DNA from: Phenylobacterium sp.
Lineage (GTDB): Bacteria > Pseudomonadota > Alphaproteobacteria > Caulobacterales > Caulobacteraceae
Length of the DNA: 45,658 bases
Direction: 5' to 3'
Assembly: GCF_031181185.1 (NCBI RefSeq)
Contig: NZ_JAPSKZ010000005.1
Location: forward strand, 1-45,658
Shown piece after piece: positions 17,210 through 24,840 of this stretch (position 1 is the stretch's first letter; the number at the start of each line of letters is the position of its first letter). Position numbers and translations under genes: made by a program. Under the pieces are notes generated by a model. That model did not search any database. It was not told the DNA's origin and saw nothing but the letters and a program-made list of their open reading frames with translations.

Positions 17210-17770
17210 CTAGCGCCGCTGTACCGTGAACCGGGCGAGTTCGCGGCGCGGCGCGTCCCACTCGGGGCTGAGCTCGACGGCCTTCTGGTAGTCGAAGTAG
17301 GCCGACTTCATGTCGTCCAGGCCTTCGTGCGCCAGGGCGCGGTTGTAGTAAGCCTTCTCCGGTTCATCGACGCCCAGCTCCAGCGCCCTGTTCAGGTCGG
17401 AGAGCCCCGCAGCGTACTGGCGGGCGCCGACGAGGGCCGCGCCCCGATTGACATAGGCTTCCGCCAGGTCGGACTTGAGCTCAACGGCGCGATCGAAGTC
17501 GGCGCGGGCGGGTCCGAACTCCGAACGGCGGAGCTTCATGATCCCGCGGTTGACGAAGGTGCCGGCGCGGTCGCGCTGCGACAGCATCTCGGTCTCGATG
17601 GCCAGGGTGCACATGGCTTCGAACCGGCGCTCGGACTCTCCGGCGAGGGCGGCGTTCGAGCACTGACGGGCCATGCCGCCCCCGAGAACCGTCACCGATT
17701 GAGCGGCCGCCACCGACCCGGCCAGCAGGGCGCCGGCGGCGAAGCTGAGAAGCATCAGGGCGTTGCGCAT
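17210..17770 (-). CDS. Periplasmic TPR-repeat protein
   Basis: 186 aa. ATG at 17770 is chosen because it opens a clear signal peptide (MRNALMLLSFAAGALLAGSVAAAQS); the open frame upstream is Arg/Gly-rich and unconvincing. Mature part has three TPR-like units from about residue 68: RAGTFVNRGIMKLRRSEFGPARADFDRAVEL, AEAYVNRGAALVGARQYAAGLSDLNRALEL and EKAYYNRALAHEGLDDMKSAYFDYQKAVEL begin at 30-35 residue intervals with the usual A/G/Y pattern. Two Cys near 37 and 54 (ARQCSNAAL, EAMCTLAIE) could pair in the periplasm. A scaffold role is likely; partner unknown. Confidence 0.85.
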   Translation of the reverse strand: MRNALMLLSFAAGALLAGSVAAAQSVTVLGGGMARQCSNAALAGESERRFEAMCTLAIETEMLSQRDRAGTFVNRGIMKLRRSEFGPARADFDRAVELKSDLAEAYVNRGAALVGARQYAAGLSDLNRALELGVDEPEKAYYNRALAHEGLDDMKSAYFDYQKAVELSPEWDAPRRELARFTVQRR

Positions 17771-17835
17771 CGGACCAGCCTTTCGCGTCCGGCGACAAGG
17801 CTCCGCCCGTAGCGCCGTTCTGTCAACGCGGGCGG

Positions 17836-18792
17836 TCAGGCCGGTTGTCGGAACCGGCGCAACTCGCGGTGAAGAATGTAGACCCCGCTGGCCGCCACCA
17901 CGACCGCGCCTGCGATGGTCGCCGGATGCGGCAGCTCGCCCCAGATCACCAGGCCCAGCAGGGCGGCCCAGACCAGCTGGGTGTAGTCGAACGGCGCCAC
18001 GACGCCGATCGGTGCGCAACGCAACGCCTCGGTCAGGAACAGCTGGCCCACGCCGCCGATAAGGCCCGCCAGCACGAGGAGGCCGAGCGTGGGCAGGTCC
18101 GGAACCCTCCAGCCGAAGAGCAGCGATCCGGCGAGGCCCAGCACCGTCCCGCCCAGAGTGAAATAGAAGACGATCGTCGGCCCGCGCTCCGTGTCGGCGA
18201 TCTGGCGGATGGCGACCATGGCCCCGGCAGCCCCCATGGCGGACAGGAGCCCCAGCGTGACCCCCACGACGTTCATGTGGCCGGGGACGGGCCTGGCCAT
18301 GATCATCACGCCGACGAAACCCACGATCACGGCGGCCCAGCGGTGCCGCCCCACCTTCTCCGCCAGCAGCAGGGCCGAAAGTGCGGTCATGAACAGGGGC
18401 GAGGCGAACTGCAGGGCGGTCGCTTCGGTGAGCGGCAGGTGCTGGACGGCGGAGAAGCCGCAGACCATCCCGGAAAGGCCGACGGCGGATCGCAGCAGAT
18501 GACCGAGCGGGCGGCGCGTCTTCAGTACCTCGAACCCCGTCGTTCGCCAGATGTAGAGGCCGAGCGGGAGGAAGGCGAAGGCGTTGCGGAAGAAGATGAT
18601 CTCGAAGACCGGCACGCCGCGGTCACCGCACCATTTCACCAGCGCCGAGAGCAGCGCCATGCAGGCCATCGCCAGGACGCGCAATGTGATGCCCAGGAGC
18701 GGGCGGTGGACGGGCGCGTGCGGATGGGCGGAAGACACGCCGGCGGTTTGAGCGGATGCGCCGCCCCGGTCAACGACCAGTTGCCGGGGCAT
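17836..18792 (-). CDS. EamA/DMT-family transporter
   Basis: 318 aa with ten predicted membrane helices in two EamA repeats (about 33-165 and 180-310). Family wording: FFRNAFAFLPLG, LPLTEATALQFASPLFMTALSALLLAEKVG, and the second-repeat counterpart APFDYTQLVWAALLGLVIWGELP. These drug/metabolite exporters move amino acids, S-adenosylmethionine, purines or similar; substrate unknown. The ATG at 18792 is 13 bases after the stop of the histidine kinase gene, so the two are very probably co-transcribed, placing this exporter under the same control as the kinase (see the repeats at 19957-20012). The first ~25 residues are polar and the true start could be the GTG near residue 19. Confidence 0.9.
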   Translation of the reverse strand: MPRQLVVDRGGASAQTAGVSSAHPHAPVHRPLLGITLRVLAMACMALLSALVKWCGDRGVPVFEIIFFRNAFAFLPLGLYIWRTTGFEVLKTRRPLGHLLRSAVGLSGMVCGFSAVQHLPLTEATALQFASPLFMTALSALLLAEKVGRHRWAAVIVGFVGVMIMARPVPGHMNVVGVTLGLLSAMGAAGAMVAIRQIADTERGPTIVFYFTLGGTVLGLAGSLLFGWRVPDLPTLGLLVLAGLIGGVGQLFLTEALRCAPIGVVAPFDYTQLVWAALLGLVIWGELPHPATIAGAVVVAASGVYILHRELRRFRQPA

Positions 18793-18805
18793 GGCCCGGC
18801 CAATC

Positions 18806-19897
18806 TCAGGCCGCGCGGCGGGCGTCCTCGAACATCAGCGGAAGGCGCACCTGAGCCTCGAACCCTGGCGTCATCGGCTGGGTCGTGAGCCGGCCATCCG
18901 CCCCGAAGAGGGTTTCGAGACGGGCGGCGACGTTGGCGAGGCCGATGCCAGCGCCGGGCGCGGCCGGCGTGACCGCGGCCCCGTCGTCGCGAACCGTCAG
19001 CACAAGGCTGCGCCCGTCGGCGTACGCCGAGACGCGCACGGTCACGCGACGCTTCGAGGCCGCGACGCCGTGCTTGACGGCGTTCTCCACCAGCGGCTGC
19101 AGCAGGAAGTGGGGGATCAGCGCCGGATAGAGCGCCTCGGGCGCGTCGATCTCGACGGCCAGCCGCTCGCCGAAGCGCGCCGCCTCGATCTCCAGGTAGG
19201 AGCCCACGACGTCCAGTTCCTCCTGCAGCGGCAGCATCGCGCCGGCGGGGGCGCTCAGGGAGGCGCGGAAGAAGCTGGAGAGGCGGCTGACCACCGCCAC
19301 CGCCTCCGGATTGCGCCCCGCGCCGACCAGCGAGGTCACGGCGTTCAGGGCGTTGAACAGGAAGTGCGGATTGATCTGGAAGCGCAGCGCCGCCAGTTGC
19401 GCCTCCTGGGCGGCGGCCCGCGCGGCCGCGAGGGTCCGCTCGCGCTCCTCGGCCTGGATGCTGGCGAGCGTCAGCGCCACGGCGCAGGCGAAGATCACGT
19501 GCACCGCCGCCAGCGAGGTGAAGTTGGTCAGCAGCACCAGGTCCCAGTCGCTGACGAAGCCGGGTTTCGCCCCTCCAGGCGAGCCTGGGCCCATCATCGC
19601 CATGAACAGCATCGAGTCGGTGATGGTGTGTCCGATGAGCGAGGCCAGGGTCGAGCCGATCGCCGCGGCGACGCGGGGGGCCTTCGGCAGGCCCCGGGCC
19701 TTCCACTGGCCGAGGAAGATGCTGAAGCAGAAGATGACGCCCAGGGCGGCGCAGCCGACGAAGTAGAGCGCCGTCAGGCGATCGATGCCGCGGGTCGTCA
19801 GCATGGGCGCCAGATAGAAGCTCTGGTTGACGACCCAGAGCACGATGCACCAGAGCATGGCCTGCCCGGCCAGGCGAACGCCCTGTCGGTCTCTCAC
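18806..19897 (-). CDS. LytS/YehU-type sensor histidine kinase
   Basis: 363 aa from the GTG at 19897, which has GAGGA seven bases upstream; the frame can start at GTG 19936 (376 aa) but no ribosome site is seen there. Four to five membrane helices fill the N-terminal 145 residues with no extracellular domain. A short coiled coil (IQAEERERTLAAARAAAQEAQ) leads to the His_kinase domain with the phospho-acceptor in QINPHFLFNAL, and an HATPase_c domain (NAVKHGV N-box, RDDGAA and GIGLANVAARL G-boxes). This kinase family pairs with LytTR-domain regulators, and one lies at 23326-24081 on the same strand, separated by the Oar-like receptor gene. Confidence 0.93.
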   Translation of the reverse strand: MRDRQGVRLAGQAMLWCIVLWVVNQSFYLAPMLTTRGIDRLTALYFVGCAALGVIFCFSIFLGQWKARGLPKAPRVAAAIGSTLASLIGHTITDSMLFMAMMGPGSPGGAKPGFVSDWDLVLLTNFTSLAAVHVIFACAVALTLASIQAEERERTLAAARAAAQEAQLAALRFQINPHFLFNALNAVTSLVGAGRNPEAVAVVSRLSSFFRASLSAPAGAMLPLQEELDVVGSYLEIEAARFGERLAVEIDAPEALYPALIPHFLLQPLVENAVKHGVAASKRRVTVRVSAYADGRSLVLTVRDDGAAVTPAAPGAGIGLANVAARLETLFGADGRLTTQPMTPGFEAQVRLPLMFEDARRAA

Positions 19898-19956
19898 GCG
19901 CAGATCCTCGCGCCGCGGAAAGCGCGAGCTTAGCACGGGCCTGCGGCGGAGGTCCG

Positions 19957-20012
19957 CCGCTCGTCGCAGAAAATCGGCCGCTCGTCGCCGAACGCGCGCA
20001 TTCGTCGCGAAA
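19957..20012. promoter_or_regulatory. Triple direct repeat upstream of kinase gene (candidate LytTR operator)
   Basis: Three copies of TCGTCGC on the plus strand at 19961, 19982 and 20002, that is at 21- and 20-base intervals (two DNA turns). The first two extend to a 15-base near-identical unit, CCGCTCGTCGC(A/C)GAA. LytTR-domain proteins bind 9-bp direct repeats separated by about 12 bp; the unit CCGCTCGTC differs at one base from the published AlgR (LytTR family) consensus CCGTTCGTC. Confidence 0.6.
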
Positions 20013-20014
20013 GT

Positions 20015-20050
20015 GGGAGGGCCGCCTTCGGGGCGAGCGGCCCTCCCTTT
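20015..20050. terminator. Hairpin terminator downstream of Oar-like receptor gene
   Basis: Perfect 11-bp stem GGGAGGGCCGC (20015-20025) / GCGGCCCTCCC (20037-20047) with an 11-base loop and T-rich flanks on both sides. It lies 14 bases past the stop codon of the receptor gene, so it likely ends that transcript and separates it from the kinase gene. Confidence 0.75.
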
Positions 20051-20063
20051 CGCCCTAGCTAGC

Positions 20064-23000
20064 CTAGAAGGCGTAGCGCAGGGTGAACCGAACGCTGCGC
20101 GGCGTCTGGTACGAGCGCGGCAGGCCGTAGGATGGCACCGCCAGCCCCGGCGCGCCGCCCGTCTCGCCCTGCTCGACGACGCGGGTGACGTTCTTCTCGT
20201 CGAACAGGTTGAACACGTCGACGGCGGCGCTGACCGATCCGAAGCCCTCGCGCTCCTGGACGATGTCCCAGGTGACGTTCAGGTCGGTGTTGGTGACCCA
20301 GCCCGTGCGGCCGGCGGAGCCGCGCGGCGTCAGAGTGCGCGTGCCGTTGATGTTGCAATACCAGGCCGACGGCGAGTTGCCGGGGGTCGGGTCATCGGGG
20401 TGGTAGCCGATGCATCCGTAGGGGCGGCCCGACTGGGCGTAGAAGTTCGCGCCGATCCGCAGCCGCTCGGTCGCCTGCACGAAGCCGTACAGCTTGAAGG
20501 TATGACGGTGATCGTTCGGCAGGTAGCCATAGGCGCCGTCTTCGAGGAAGAAGGCGTCGAAGTCCTGGGTGATCGAGGCGTCGGTCTGCCCGGTGTCGGA
20601 CTTCACCGCGCCTTCGTAGTTGCCCTTTGACTTCGCCCAGACGTACGAGCCCTGCAGCGCCCAGCGGCCGTCGAACGGACGCTCGAAGGTGAACTCCAGC
20701 GCGTCGTACTTCCGCTTGGCCTTGGAGAAGCCGAGGTCCTCTTCGGTGAAGGTGATCTCGCGCAGGTTCGTGCCGGCCGGGCCGCCCAGCAGGTCCAGCA
20801 TGATCCGCATCTCGCGGCCGGGGTTGAACATCACGTAGTGGCCGGAGAAGCGGTCGTTAGCCGTCGCGCCATCGACGACCGCGCAACCCGCGTCGTTGGT
20901 GCGGGCGCAGTAGCGGTCCAGCACGGCGCCGTGACCGAGGTCGGTATCCTCGATCGTCGAGGCCAGGTTGCGGCGCACGTAGCGCAGGCCGGCCCGCCAG
21001 CCGTCGAACATGCCGCCGTCGAATTCATGCTCGTAGCCGAGGATGAACTCCTCCTCGTACATCGGCTTGATGTTCTGGCTGACGATCGAACCCGGATTGG
21101 GCGGCGTAGCCTGAGAGAGGATCGCGTCGGGCTGCAGGCGCTCGCCGAGGATCGGGATGCCGTTCGCGTCCCGCGCGATGCTGCCGTCGGGGTTCACCGT
21201 CACTCGCCGGTAGGTGATGCGGAAGTCCTCGCCCGAGACCGCCCGGATCGAGGTGTTCGTGGCGATCGGCAGGTAGTAGCGGCCAAACGAGCCATAGACC
21301 TTGTCGCGCCCCTCGCCGCGCGGGTCCCAGGTGAAGCCGAGGCGCGGCGCCAGCTGGTTATCGAGCTTGATGTAGCTGTCGCCGTCCCGGTTCTTGTAGT
21401 TGTAGGTGTCGAGACGGAGGCCCGCCTGGATCGTCAGGGTGTCGGTGACGTCCCAGGAGTCCTGGATGTAGGCGGCGCTCTGCTCGGCGTCGAACTCGCC
21501 GGCTGAACCCAGGTAGGTGCTCTGGGCGTAAACCGCGCGCGGCAGGGACGTGCCCGGGATCACCCGGTCGAAGATGTCCATGACCACGCCGCCGTTGTAC
21601 CCGTGCGTGTCGGTGGACACGAGGTCCTCGCGGTCATAACCCACGCGGATGTGGTGCGAGCCGAAGAAGTTGGCGTAGAAGTCCGCGTCCACCCGATAGG
21701 TCTTGCGGGTGTCGAGGCCGGTGGGCTGCAGCGCCGCGGCCACGTTGGCCGGGGTCAGGAACACGGTGGTGGTGGTGCGGCGGTCACGGATGCGCGGCAC
21801 GCCCACCAGATCACCCTCATCCTGCTGATCGGACTTCACCTCGCCGTAGAGGGCCGAGAGCGTGAACCAGTCGGTGAACGCTCCGGTGTACTTGTAGATC
21901 TGGTTGAAGCCGCCGGCGTTCTCCGTATAGCCGAGGCCCTCGCCGATGATCCCGCGGCGCGCGTCGAAGTCGAAGAACCGCTGCTCGTTCTGGGCCTCGT
22001 CCGAGAACAGGGTCGCCTCGAGCCGCTGACGGTCCGTGATGTTCAGGTCGAACTTGGCCAGCCAGCGCGGGCTGTCGCTCTTCGTATGCTGCTGCGTGCC
22101 GCGGTAGAGGTTCTCGCCGGTGAGGCCCAGCGAGGTCACGCCGAAGTACTCTTCGGTCTTGCGGTGATTGTAGAGGCCGAAGAAGAACAGCCGGTCCTTC
22201 AGGAGCGGGCCGCTCAGATAGACCGAAGTGTCGAGCGCCTCGTAGCTGGCGGCGTTGTTGTAGACGCGCGCGCCAGAGACGCCGACGCCGCCGGCCGAAT
22301 AGGCGTCCGGCACGTTGGTCGCCAGGCTCTTCGGCGTGTAGGCGACGGTCGCGCCGCCGTGCCATTCGTTGGACCCCGACCGGGTGACGATGTTGACCAC
22401 GCCGCCGGTCGCGCGGCCGAACTCGGCCTGATAGCCGCCGGTCTTCACGTCGATCGACTGGAGAGCGTCGAATGGCAGGTCCGCGTACCCGAGGAGGTGC
22501 CGCACGTCGGTGACGTTCAGGCCGTTGATGTAGTAGACGCTTTCGGCCGCCGAGGTGCCGCCGACCACCAGCGTCGACTGGTTGCGCCGCGAGCTGGCCG
22601 CGATGGTCGCGTCGGGACGCGACACGCCGGGGGCGAGCAGGGCCACGTTTGCGATCGAGCGGCCGATCGGCACCTGCTGGGCCAGTTCCTGGACGTCGAT
22701 CACCTGCCCGATGTCGGTGCGCGCGAAGTCGCGCGTCTGGCGGGCGCCGGTGACCACCAGTTCGTCCACGGTGCCGCCGCCGCCCAGGGTGAAGTTGAAC
22801 GACGAGCCGCCGGGCTGGACGCTGATCCGCTGGTTCGACAGCGAACCGGCGGGGCTGCTGATGGTGGCGGCGTAGGGCCCCACCGGCAGAGCGTTGATCT
22901 GATAGCGGCCGTTGGCGTCGGTGGTCGCCTCGCGCGAGACCCCCTGCCCGGAAACCACCGTGACCGTGGCGCCAGCGACAGGCGCGCCGTCCGCGGTCTC

Positions 23001-23144
23001 CACGCGGCCCGACAGATTACCCGAGGTATAGTCCTGCGCCGTTGCGGCGGTCGGCAGCAGCGCCGGAACGGCCAGCGCCAGCGCGCTCGCGCTGGCATAC
23101 AGCGTCGAGGCCAGCAGGCGGCCCCGGATCGTCGAACTTTTCAC
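20064..23144 (-). CDS. Oar-like TonB-dependent outer-membrane receptor
   Basis: 1026 aa from the GTG at 23144 (GGAG nine bases before; a TTG at 23198 is also open). Signal peptide to about TAATAQ. Residues ~40-125 form a CarboxypepD_reg/Cna-B-like Ig domain (GNLSGRVETADGAPVAGATVTV). A plug domain follows (IGQVIDVQELAQQVPIGRS, YYINGLNVTDVRHLLGYADLP, RATGGVVNIVTRSGSNEWHGG), then a large beta-barrel ending in the outer-membrane signature VRFTLRYAF with terminal Phe. This domain order is the Oar/OmpA-related TonB receptor class, used for large substrates such as peptides, glycans or secreted proteins. It sits between a LytTR regulator and a LytS-type kinase gene. Ligand unknown. Confidence 0.93.
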   Translation of the reverse strand: MKSSTIRGRLLASTLYASASALALAVPALLPTAATAQDYTSGNLSGRVETADGAPVAGATVTVVSGQGVSREATTDANGRYQINALPVGPYAATISSPAGSLSNQRISVQPGGSSFNFTLGGGGTVDELVVTGARQTRDFARTDIGQVIDVQELAQQVPIGRSIANVALLAPGVSRPDATIAASSRRNQSTLVVGGTSAAESVYYINGLNVTDVRHLLGYADLPFDALQSIDVKTGGYQAEFGRATGGVVNIVTRSGSNEWHGGATVAYTPKSLATNVPDAYSAGGVGVSGARVYNNAASYEALDTSVYLSGPLLKDRLFFFGLYNHRKTEEYFGVTSLGLTGENLYRGTQQHTKSDSPRWLAKFDLNITDRQRLEATLFSDEAQNEQRFFDFDARRGIIGEGLGYTENAGGFNQIYKYTGAFTDWFTLSALYGEVKSDQQDEGDLVGVPRIRDRRTTTTVFLTPANVAAALQPTGLDTRKTYRVDADFYANFFGSHHIRVGYDREDLVSTDTHGYNGGVVMDIFDRVIPGTSLPRAVYAQSTYLGSAGEFDAEQSAAYIQDSWDVTDTLTIQAGLRLDTYNYKNRDGDSYIKLDNQLAPRLGFTWDPRGEGRDKVYGSFGRYYLPIATNTSIRAVSGEDFRITYRRVTVNPDGSIARDANGIPILGERLQPDAILSQATPPNPGSIVSQNIKPMYEEEFILGYEHEFDGGMFDGWRAGLRYVRRNLASTIEDTDLGHGAVLDRYCARTNDAGCAVVDGATANDRFSGHYVMFNPGREMRIMLDLLGGPAGTNLREITFTEEDLGFSKAKRKYDALEFTFERPFDGRWALQGSYVWAKSKGNYEGAVKSDTGQTDASITQDFDAFFLEDGAYGYLPNDHRHTFKLYGFVQATERLRIGANFYAQSGRPYGCIGYHPDDPTPGNSPSAWYCNINGTRTLTPRGSAGRTGWVTNTDLNVTWDIVQEREGFGSVSAAVDVFNLFDEKNVTRVVEQGETGGAPGLAVPSYGLPRSYQTPRSVRFTLRYAF

Positions 23145-23273
23145 GTGTTTGCACTCCAGCCCTGCGGAGGCGGCCGTCTTCGCGGCCCGCGCTCGCAAAT
23201 CCCCAGGCGACGCCTCTGCGGCGCCGCTCCCTGGCTGGAACCTGGCAGCGCTGCGGCTCTTACGGTGGCGCTT

Positions 23274-23303
23274 TGCGACGAATGTGCCGGGGCATGCGGC
23301 GAA
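23274..23303 (-). promoter_or_regulatory. Tandem 9-bp direct repeat upstream of receptor gene (candidate LytTR operator)
   Basis: Minus strand reads TTCGCCGCA (23303-23295), 12-base spacer, TTCGTCGCA (23282-23274): eight of nine bases identical at a 21-base period. The first copy sits in CCGTTCGCC, one base from the AlgR consensus CCGTTCGTC. Position is about 130-160 bases upstream of the receptor GTG and just past the stop of the regulator gene. Confidence 0.55.
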
Positions 23304-23325
23304 CGGCGCCGCAGCTGGAGAGCGA

Positions 23326-24081
23326 TCAGTCCAGCCCGAGGGCCTCGGTGACGCGCTTGACGTAGCTCACCCCGACCTCGACCGCCGCGCCGTCTTCTGT
23401 GTGCAGGCGCATGACGTTGCGCCCTGAACGCTCGACCCGCGCCACCGCGTCCGGGCGCACGAATGCCGAGCGATGGACGCGAAGCAGCTTGGCCGGATCC
23501 AGCCGCTCGGCCAGTTCGGTCATGGTAGCCCGGAGGATGTAGGTCTTGGTCGCCGTATGGATGAGGGCGTAGTCGCGTGCGGCTTCGATGCGGCGGATCT
23601 GATCCACCCGCACCCGCACATAGCCGTCGCGGCGCCGGATCCACAGCTCCTCGTCGTAGCCAGCCTTCTCCGCCGTCGGGCGAGCCGCCGCGTCGCGCTC
23701 GATCTTCTCGTAGGCGTCCAGCATCTCGCGTCTGCGGCGCGCGCGTCGGACAGCTTCGGCGAGGCGGTCCACCTGGACCGGCTTCAGAAGATAGTCGACC
23801 GCCTCGAGTTCGAAGGCCTCGGGCGCATGTTCGGCGAAGGCGGTGACGAAGACGACCTCGGGCCCTTCCCCCCGGTCGATGGCGCGCGCGACGGCCAGGC
23901 CGCTGCGCCCGGGCATCTGGATGTCGAGCAGCACCAGGTCGGGGCGCGCCGATGCGATCCGCTCCACGGCCTCGTCGCCGTCGGCCGCGACGCCGACCAA
24001 CTCCACGCCCGGCAGATCACGAAGGCAGCGCGCCAGCCAGTCCGCGGCCAGCGGTTCGTCGTCGACAACAAGCACACGCAA
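23326..24081 (-). CDS. LytTR-family response regulator
   Basis: 251 aa. Receiver domain 1-120 with acidic pair D7-D8, phospho-acceptor D53 (LLDIQMPG), T80 and K100 (DYLLKPV). LytTR DNA-binding domain about 145-250: ELWIRRRDGYVRVRVDQIRRIEAARDY, then LLRVHRSAFVRPDAV, the typical H-R-S-x-x-V core. The TTG at 24081 is chosen because it gives the usual M-R-V-L-V-V-D-D-E start; the frame stays open to a TTG at 24147. It probably receives phosphate from the LytS-type kinase at 18806-19897. Direct repeats with 21-bp spacing lie upstream of this gene, of the receptor and of the kinase, consistent with auto-regulation. Confidence 0.93.
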   Translation of the reverse strand: MRVLVVDDEPLAADWLARCLRDLPGVELVGVAADGDEAVERIASARPDLVLLDIQMPGRSGLAVARAIDRGEGPEVVFVTAFAEHAPEAFELEAVDYLLKPVQVDRLAEAVRRARRRREMLDAYEKIERDAAARPTAEKAGYDEELWIRRRDGYVRVRVDQIRRIEAARDYALIHTATKTYILRATMTELAERLDPAKLLRVHRSAFVRPDAVARVERSGRNVMRLHTEDGAAVEVGVSYVKRVTEALGLD

Positions 24082-24163
24082 CGTCAGGCGACCCGCAAAG
24101 TACGGCGCAGGAACGGAACTCCCATTCCCGAGCTTCGAAATTCCCAACGCCAGCCTAGCAGCG

Positions 24164-24215
24164 TTGGTCGCCCGTCAAAGCAGGATCCGTCGCACCGAAT
24201 CCGGTGTCCGTCGCA
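24164..24215. promoter_or_regulatory. Direct repeats upstream of LytTR regulator gene
   Basis: TCCGTCGCA occurs twice on the plus strand, at 24186-24194 and 24207-24215, exactly 21 bases apart. A weaker copy TTGGTCGCC lies at 24164-24172, 22 bases before the first. The motif shares the CGTCGC(A) core with the repeats near the kinase and receptor genes. The stretch lies between the tRNA-Gly gene and the regulator start. Confidence 0.5.
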
Positions 24216-24232
24216 AGAAGGTGGGGCGAGAC

Positions 24233-24307
24233 TGGAGCGGGTGAGGGGAATCGAACCCCTGACATTCAGCTTGGGAAGCTGACGTTCTACCTCTGAACTA
24301 CACCCGC
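24233..24307 (-). tRNA. tRNA-Gly (anticodon CCC)
   Basis: 75-nt gene including encoded CCA. Acceptor stem GCGGGTG (from 24307) pairs with CACCCGC; discriminator T; CCA at 24235-24233. Anticodon stem TCAGC/GCTGA encloses loop TTCCCAA, giving anticodon CCC for the GGG glycine codon. T-arm contains GGTTCGATTCC. All cloverleaf parts are intact. The regulator gene and its repeats lie just downstream on the same strand. Confidence 0.95.
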
Positions 24308-24366
24308 GGCGCTCCGGAGAGGCGCTCCCCCGATAGCCGTCTTGCCAGCCCCGGGCAAGGCTGGCG

Positions 24367-24765
24367 TCAGCGTCGCCGACGCGTGAGCTTCTGAGGCGGC
24401 ATGATCGGCGGCTCGATCTGGACGATCTCCAGGTCATCGCCGACGACGCGCCCGCGGAAGTCGGTTCGGATCTGGAAATCCCGCCCACCGGTGACGTCGA
24501 TCAGCGGCTCGATGGTGTGGAACGCCACCTCACCGCGCTCCCAACGGATGGGGCCGGAGACCGCCACGCGGCATTCGCCCTGGCAGATCAGCACCTCGGC
24601 CCAACCGGCGGCGCGAATGTCCACCGAAAGGCCGTCCCGCTCTCCGGTGAGAGGATCCTGGACGATGCTCGAAAACAGCGCGGCCGGCGGCCTCCCGACG
24701 TTGGGCTGAGCGTGCGCCTCAGCGGCGAAGAGCAGGACGGCGACCGCGGCGGGGTTGCGGAGCAT
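24367..24765 (-). CDS. Exported protein of unknown function
   Basis: 132 aa from ATG 24765, which opens a signal peptide (MLRNPAAVAVLLFAAEAHAQ); the open frame upstream to 24948 overlaps the divergent kynA start and is not used. The mature part has two Cys in LICQGECRVAV, probably a disulfide, and beta-rich wording such as GPIRWERGEVAFHTIEPL and FRGRVVGDDLEIVQIEPP. The C-terminus is basic (KLTRRRR). I recognise no family. It is 60 bases upstream of the tRNA gene on the same strand and is divergent from the tryptophan dioxygenase gene 75 bases away. Confidence 0.75.
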   Translation of the reverse strand: MLRNPAAVAVLLFAAEAHAQPNVGRPPAALFSSIVQDPLTGERDGLSVDIRAAGWAEVLICQGECRVAVSGPIRWERGEVAFHTIEPLIDVTGGRDFQIRTDFRGRVVGDDLEIVQIEPPIMPPQKLTRRRR

Positions 24766-24840
24766 CGGAGGGACTGTGGCACGAGCGCTGTGAACAGGCG
24801 ACGCTTCTTCAGGCGCACGGTTCGGCCTAGGTTCCCCGCC

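Noticed and set aside
24233..24307. tRNA-Gly gene as an integration site for an element covering the LytTR/Oar cluster.
   Set aside because: No integrase, no repeated tRNA 3' end was noticed in the window, and the composition of the cluster matches its surroundings.
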